Source: Planotetraspora silvatica
GTDB lineage: Bacteria; Actinomycetota; Actinomycetes; Streptosporangiales; Streptosporangiaceae
DNA length: 64,000 nucleotides
Assembly (NCBI RefSeq): GCF_016863315.1
Contig: NZ_BOOQ01000007.1
Coordinates: 1 to 64,000, forward strand
Direction: 5' to 3'
The notes under the pieces are model-generated. The model made no database searches, was not told where the DNA came from, and saw only the letters and a list, made by a program, of their open reading frames with translations. This document shows, piece after piece, positions 60,018-64,000 of this stretch. The translations under genes were made by a program, and so were the position numbers. Positions within the stretch are counted from its first letter, which is position 1, and each line of letters opens with the position of its first letter.

Positions 60018-61217
60018 ATGGAGGCCGGAATCAGGTACGCGCAGGGTGGATGGCGGGGATTCACCGAACGTCACCGAGACGTTCTCGTCGACGTGTCGCT
60101 GGCGGTGGCGGTCCTGGTCTGCAGCCTTCCCCCGGCGCTCGCGGAACTGGCCGCTCCCGCGTCATGGGTGTCGGCCCCCCGCTGGTTCGCCATGCTGTCC
60201 GCCGTCGCCGCGTCGCTCGCCATGCTGGTACGGCGTCGCGGGGCCTGGCCGCCCCTCGTCGCCTCGGTGATCTGCCTCGCGGTCACCGGGGAGTTCCTGC
60301 CTCTGACCATCGCGGCGTACTCGATGACGGCGCATGCCACCGTACGCAGGTGGGAACGGGTGGCCGCGGTGGCGTCGGTCGCCTACCTGGCGATGAGCCT
60401 GCTGGCCCGGCCGCCGTCGCATCTGCTCTGGGCCGAGGCGATCCGCGCCGTGGCGCTGGTCTACCTCCCCGCGATGATCGGGGCCTGGGTCAGGGGATAC
60501 CGCACGATGCGGTCGGAACAGTGGTTGCGGGAAGAGCGGGCCGCGTGCGACGAACGCCGTCGCCTGGCGGGGGAGTTGCACGACACCGTCACCCACGCGG
60601 TCACGGTGATGGTCCTCAACGCCGGCATCATCCGGGACACCGAGGACCGGACGGAGGTCGTTTCGCTGGCCAGGATCATCGAGGACAAGGGCGTGCGGGC
60701 GCTGTCCGAGCTGAGGGACCTGCTGACGGTGGTGCGCCGCGGAGACATCCCCGCGTCGGCCAAGGGGATCGACGCGATCCCGCAGCTGATCGACGAGTGC
60801 TCCGCGATGGGCCTGCGGATCGACCTCCGGCTCGACACGGGTGCACTCTCCAGGGAGACCGGCCACGCGTGCTACCGGATCGTCCAGGAGGGGCTCAACA
60901 ACGTCCGCAAGCACGCGCCGGGATCCGAGGTGCGGGTGCTCTGCGAGACCACGGGCGAGGTGACCAGGGTGTCGGTGATCAACGGCGAGCCCGACGGCGA
61001 GCCGCGCCCGGCCAGGGTGATTCTCCAGCCCGCGGGGACCGGCTACGGGCTGGAGGGGCTCAAGGAGCGCGTCGTCCTCCTGGGGGGCCTGCTCGCCTGG
61101 GCTCCGACGGAGGAGGGGGGCTTCGTGCTGACCGCCCGCATCCCCCGGAACAAGGACATGGGGTATCCGCCGCCGGCCAGGTGGGGGGCCGTGGGCGCCG
61201 CCGCCGGCCCTCGGTGA
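60018..61217 (+). CDS. Sensor histidine kinase (NarL/DesK type), no adjacent response regulator
   Basis: A 399-residue protein with four to five membrane segments in the first 150 residues and a HisKA_3 box ERRRLAGELHDTVTHAV with the phosphorylated His at residue 188. The ATPase domain has an N-box YRIVQEGLNNVRKHA and a degenerate glycine loop GYGLEGLKERVVLLGG. Such kinases normally pair with a LuxR-type response regulator, but neither neighbour encodes one. The signal is unknown. Confidence 0.88.
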   Translation: MEAGIRYAQGGWRGFTERHRDVLVDVSLAVAVLVCSLPPALAELAAPASWVSAPRWFAMLSAVAASLAMLVRRRGAWPPLVASVICLAVTGEFLPLTIAAYSMTAHATVRRWERVAAVASVAYLAMSLLARPPSHLLWAEAIRAVALVYLPAMIGAWVRGYRTMRSEQWLREERAACDERRRLAGELHDTVTHAVTVMVLNAGIIRDTEDRTEVVSLARIIEDKGVRALSELRDLLTVVRRGDIPASAKGIDAIPQLIDECSAMGLRIDLRLDTGALSRETGHACYRIVQEGLNNVRKHAPGSEVRVLCETTGEVTRVSVINGEPDGEPRPARVILQPAGTGYGLEGLKERVVLLGGLLAWAPTEEGGFVLTARIPRNKDMGYPPPARWGAVGAAAGPR

Positions 61218-61329
61218 AACTCGCCGGAACGTCACTCCAGCCGTACGGCGCGTGATCCGCTTCTGTTTCCGCATATATCCGGGTTTGTTGGCTACGTTGA
61301 GATCAACATCGGACGCGGGCGAGGGACGG

Positions 61330-62142
61330 ATGAACAACATGGAACAGGCACCGTCGGGGATCGATCCGGCGATTCCGAGCGTCGCCCGGATCTACGACTA
61401 CCTCCTCGGCGGCACGGACAACTTCGCCTCCGATCGGGCGGCGGCCGACAAGCTCGCCGAGTTGACCCCCAACATCAGGGAGGGCGTCCAGGCCAATCGG
61501 CGCTTCCTCAGCCGTGCGGTGCGCTTCCTCGCGGAAAGGGGGGTCCGCCAGTTCCTCGACATCGGCGCGGGCCTGCCCACCCAGGAGAACGTCCACCAGG
61601 TCGCGCTGAGGGTGGCGCCGGACTCCCGGATCGTCTACGTCGACAACGACCCGATCGTGCTCGCCCAGGGCGGCCGCCTGCTGGCGGACGACCGGCAGTC
61701 GATCGTCGTGGACGGCGACCTGCGCGAACCCGAGGCCATCCTGAGCGACCCGCGGATCCTCGCTCACATCGACTTCGACCAGCCGGTCGGGCTGCTCATG
61801 CTCGCCGTGCTCCACTTCGTCCCGGAGGACGACGTCGCCGAGAGGGCGGTCCGCACGCTGTGCGCCCGGCTCGCTCCCGGAAGCGGCCTGGTGATCAATC
61901 ACCTCTCCTTCGGCGACATCGACGACGGGAAGCTCCAGGAGGGCCGCGAGGTCTACCGCCGCACCGCCACCGGCTCCGTGACGCCCAGGACCCGCATGGA
62001 GATCCTGCGGTTCTTCGACGGATTCGAGCTGGCCGAGCCGGGCCTGGTGTCCACAGGGGAGTGGCGTCCGGAGCCGGACGAGCCCACCATCCCCAAGCTG
62101 CCCGGCATCGACGGGTTCAGCGGGGTTGGCCTGCTCCGCTGA
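61330..62142 (+). CDS. SAM-dependent methyltransferase, Methyltransf_19 (DUF574) family
   Basis: ATG 61330 behind GAGGGAC gives 270 residues. The family start SVARIYDYLLGGTDNFASDRAAA and the SAM motif FLDIGAGLPTQENVHQVA are characteristic of a large family amplified in filamentous actinomycetes. The acidic VYVDNDPIVLAQ follows. Substrates of these proteins are mostly unknown. The stop region is partly duplicated 64 bp downstream. Confidence 0.92.
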   Translation: MNNMEQAPSGIDPAIPSVARIYDYLLGGTDNFASDRAAADKLAELTPNIREGVQANRRFLSRAVRFLAERGVRQFLDIGAGLPTQENVHQVALRVAPDSRIVYVDNDPIVLAQGGRLLADDRQSIVVDGDLREPEAILSDPRILAHIDFDQPVGLLMLAVLHFVPEDDVAERAVRTLCARLAPGSGLVINHLSFGDIDDGKLQEGREVYRRTATGSVTPRTRMEILRFFDGFELAEPGLVSTGEWRPEPDEPTIPKLPGIDGFSGVGLLR

Positions 62143-62206
62143 GAGCGACTGAAGGCTCGCGCGGGTCTGCCCGTCAGGTGGCGCTCGCGCGGGCCTGCTC
62201 CGCTGA
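62128..62206. repeat. Direct repeat of the methyltransferase 3' end
   Basis: GGCCTGCTCCGCTGA at 62128-62142, which ends in the stop codon, recurs at 62192-62206, followed in both cases by GAAGGCTCGCG. It looks like a small tandem duplication. Confidence 0.75.
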
Positions 62207-62280
62207 AAGCAAGCGGCTGAAGGCTCGCGCCGGCCTGCCTCAGACTCGCGTGTGCCGTGCGCGTCAGACGGCGGTGCGCG

Positions 62281-63240
62281 TCAGACGGCGCTCGCCATCG
62301 GGCCGCCGTTGTACCGTACGGCGTCGCCGATGGCTTCCAGGAGGTCGAACGGCGTGCCCGTGGCGTCGGCGTACGCACGGTGCAGGTTGAGCGCCAGCCT
62401 CTCGGCGTCCGGCATGTCCGCGAACTCGCCGAGGTCGCAGCGCTGCGCCGCCTCGAGCGGCGTCAGGCCCTCGGCGAGCCCGGCCCGCGCGGTCCGCAGC
62501 ACCAATTGGAGATAGCGCTCCATGCCGGCCAGCACCCCGGGCAACTCGGCCCCCGCGATGAGGGGACCGTGACCGGGGACGACGTGGTCGGCGCCGAAGT
62601 CGGCGAGCCAGCCCAGCGACGCGATCGCCCCCTCGACCGAGCCCATGAACACCAGCGGGGTGACGCCGTGGAAGATCAGGTCGCCGGTGAACAGGACCCG
62701 CTCCTCGGGAAGCCAGGCCACGACGTCGCCGGTCGTGTGCGCGGGATGGCCGGGGTGCAGCAGGTCGACGCGGCGCGAGCCGGTGAACAACGTCAGATCC
62801 GAGCGCAGGACGACCGAGGGGGCCCGTCGCGTGACGCGGCCCCAGTCCGGCACCGGCTGCCAGACGGGCGGGCAGCCGTCGATGATCGGATCGACCAGCA
62901 GTCCCTCGCGCATGGCCTCGTGGCCGATCAGCACCGTCGTGTTCGGAAGCAGGCTGTTGCCGTAGGTGTGGTCGCCGTGCAGGTGCGTGTTGACCGCCAT
63001 GGTCAGCGGCGCGTCGCCGGTGGCCGCGCCCACGGCGGCCAGGAATCGGCGGGTGCGCTGCTCGGTGGCGCAGGTGTCGATGACGATGGTGCCGTCGGGG
63101 CCGTTCACCGCGCCGGCGTTGTTGATCCACCAGGTGCCGTCGGGCTGCACCCAGGCGAAGACGCCTTCGACGATCTCGTGCAGGGCCGCCGCCTCGGGCG
63201 CGGAGCCGGCTCCGTCGTGCGTCGATGTCACCGTTGTCAT
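62281..63240 (-). CDS. Metallo-beta-lactamase-fold hydrolase
   Basis: A 319-residue protein. The zinc motif is NTHLHGDHTYGN (HxHxDH), with further ligands in HPGHPAHTTGD and FTGDLIFH, and the late His in VVPGHGPL. The C-terminal 80 residues are helical. This arrangement is common among the MBL-fold proteins with a cyclase- or quinoprotein-relay-like annotation; it does not identify a substrate. It is divergent from the phosphoglucomutase gene. Confidence 0.9.
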   Translation of the reverse strand: MTTVTSTHDGAGSAPEAAALHEIVEGVFAWVQPDGTWWINNAGAVNGPDGTIVIDTCATEQRTRRFLAAVGAATGDAPLTMAVNTHLHGDHTYGNSLLPNTTVLIGHEAMREGLLVDPIIDGCPPVWQPVPDWGRVTRRAPSVVLRSDLTLFTGSRRVDLLHPGHPAHTTGDVVAWLPEERVLFTGDLIFHGVTPLVFMGSVEGAIASLGWLADFGADHVVPGHGPLIAGAELPGVLAGMERYLQLVLRTARAGLAEGLTPLEAAQRCDLGEFADMPDAERLALNLHRAYADATGTPFDLLEAIGDAVRYNGGPMASAV

Positions 63241-63468
63241 CCCTCTGTTCGTGCGCGGATCACGGATTCGCGGGCAGGTCGCGGGACCATTCGCCGCCCG
63301 CGTGCCCCGGTTACGATACGACCCCTTTGGGCGATTCTATGAAGCGGTCCTCTCGTACGGCACGGCCGCCGGTGACCAGCGGCGCCTCCCGGAGGGGAGA
63401 GCCGGAGGATATGGGGCAGACTGGCGGATGCCCCCGTCTGACGGCGAACCGCAGGAGCATGAGAGCCC

Positions 63469-64000
63469 ATGGCCGACCCACGCGCCGGACAACCCGCCCG
63501 CCCCTCCGACCTCGTTGACGTGGCCCGTCTGGTCACGGCCTACTACGCCTTGCACCCCGATCCCGAGCAGGCCGGCCAGCGGGTCGCGTTCGGGACGTCG
63601 GGTCACCGGGGATCGGCGCTCAACGTCGCCTTCAACGAGGACCACATCCTCGCGACCAGCCAGGCCATCTGCGAGTTCCGGGCGAGCAGGGGCGTGGACG
63701 GGCCGCTCTTCCTCGGCGTCGACACCCATGCCCTCTCCGAGCCCGCCCGGGTCAGCGCGCTGGAGGTCTTCGCGGCCAACGGCGTCTCCGTGCTGATCGA
63801 CAGCCGTGACGGGTACACGCCGACGCCCGCCGTCTCCCACGCGATCCTCACCTTCAACCGCGGTCGCGAGACGGGACTCGCCGACGGGGTCGTGGTCACG
63901 CCGTCGCACAACCCCCCGGCGGACGGCGGCTTCAAGTACAACCCGCCGAACGGCGGCCCGGCGGACACCGACGCCACGTCGTGGATCCAGGACCGGGCCA
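63469..64000 (+). CDS. pgm: Phosphoglucomutase (alpha-D-glucose type), N-terminal part, cut by window edge
   Basis: From ATG 63469 the frame is open to the right edge, about 177 residues. [22 protein letters not shown] is the N-terminal signature of the bacterial alpha-D-phosphohexomutase group, and [20 protein letters not shown] is the serine-phosphate active-site loop, where the Ser is phosphorylated. It interconverts glucose 1- and 6-phosphate. The remaining domains lie outside the window. Confidence 0.93.
   Translation, partial: MADPRAGQPARPSDLVDVARLVTAYYALHPDPEQAGQRVAFGTSGHRGSALNVAFNEDHILATSQAICEFRASRGVDGPLFLGVDTHALSEPARVSALEVFAANGVSVLIDSRDGYTPTPAVSHAILTFNRGRETGLADGVVVTPSHNPPADGGFKYNPPNGGPADTDATSWIQDRA

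Overview
The window is a stretch of very GC-rich DNA with almost exclusively G/C third codon positions, many GTG starts and dense 4-base stop/start overlaps. A SARP/BTAD regulator, a SigE-like ECF sigma factor, a Methyltransf_19 (DUF574-type) methyltransferase and an actinobacterial-style hopanoid cluster all point to a filamentous actinomycete; Streptosporangiales is my best guess, made without a search.

Layout. 1-6.6 kb: an E2 lipoyl-domain fragment running off the left edge and a fused E1 alpha/beta 2-oxoacid dehydrogenase on the minus strand, divergent from a VOC-fold protein, a FCD-type GntR regulator and the two subunits of a molybdenum hydroxylase. 6.8-15.4 kb: LysR, two MFS exporters, an ArsR-like regulator, a SARP regulator and an FAD monooxygenase. 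15.4-17.7 kb: a truncated purple-acid-phosphatase-like gene, three evenly spaced palindromes, and an ECF sigma factor with its co-transcribed membrane protein. 17.9-32.7 kb: a catabolic island made of a succinate-semialdehyde-type dehydrogenase, a creatinase-like M24 protein, a 3-hydroxyisobutyrate-dehydrogenase-like enzyme, a DHPON-hydrolase-like C-C hydrolase, a FAD amine-oxidase/desaturase-fold enzyme, a Liv-type ABC importer (with a LivM-LivG fusion), a signal-less solute-binding protein, an MFS transporter and a LacI regulator. 33-41.4 kb: a GNAT gene, a sugar dehydrogenase, a TetR-LacI fusion regulator, a GH99-like glycosidase and a sugar ABC importer. 41.5-51.9 kb: hopanoid biosynthesis (shc, hpnG, hpnH, polyprenyl synthase, hpnE, hpnD, hpnC), split by a TnpB-only insertion sequence. 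52-64 kb: polysaccharide deacetylase, MGDG-synthase-like glycosyltransferase, DMT transporter, MarR-controlled ABC exporter, UXS-like epimerase, glycosyltransferase, orphan histidine kinase, methyltransferase, metallo-beta-lactamase-fold hydrolase and the start of phosphoglucomutase.

How the genes appear to work together. The E1 gene, the reductase/M24/SSADH operon, the hydrolase, the Liv importer and the SBP/MFS/LacI operon all carry a LacI-type operator of the form GCAAnCGnTTGC in the promoter region; four of them have a recognisable promoter with the operator at or next to the predicted start of transcription, three of these with a perfect TTGACA -35. This makes a coherent substrate-uptake and degradation regulon probably controlled by the LacI protein at 31650. 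A longer version of the operator precedes the sugar dehydrogenase and the GH99 gene next to the TetR-LacI fusion.

The most unusual features are three arrays of a GTGATCATGCAC motif repeated at exactly 53 bp (about five helical turns) in opposed orientations, two of them bracketing one GNAT gene and a third, head-to-head set 21 kb away; the TetR-LacI fusion; and an HpnG protein whose C-terminal third looks like a decayed, cysteine-free IspH.
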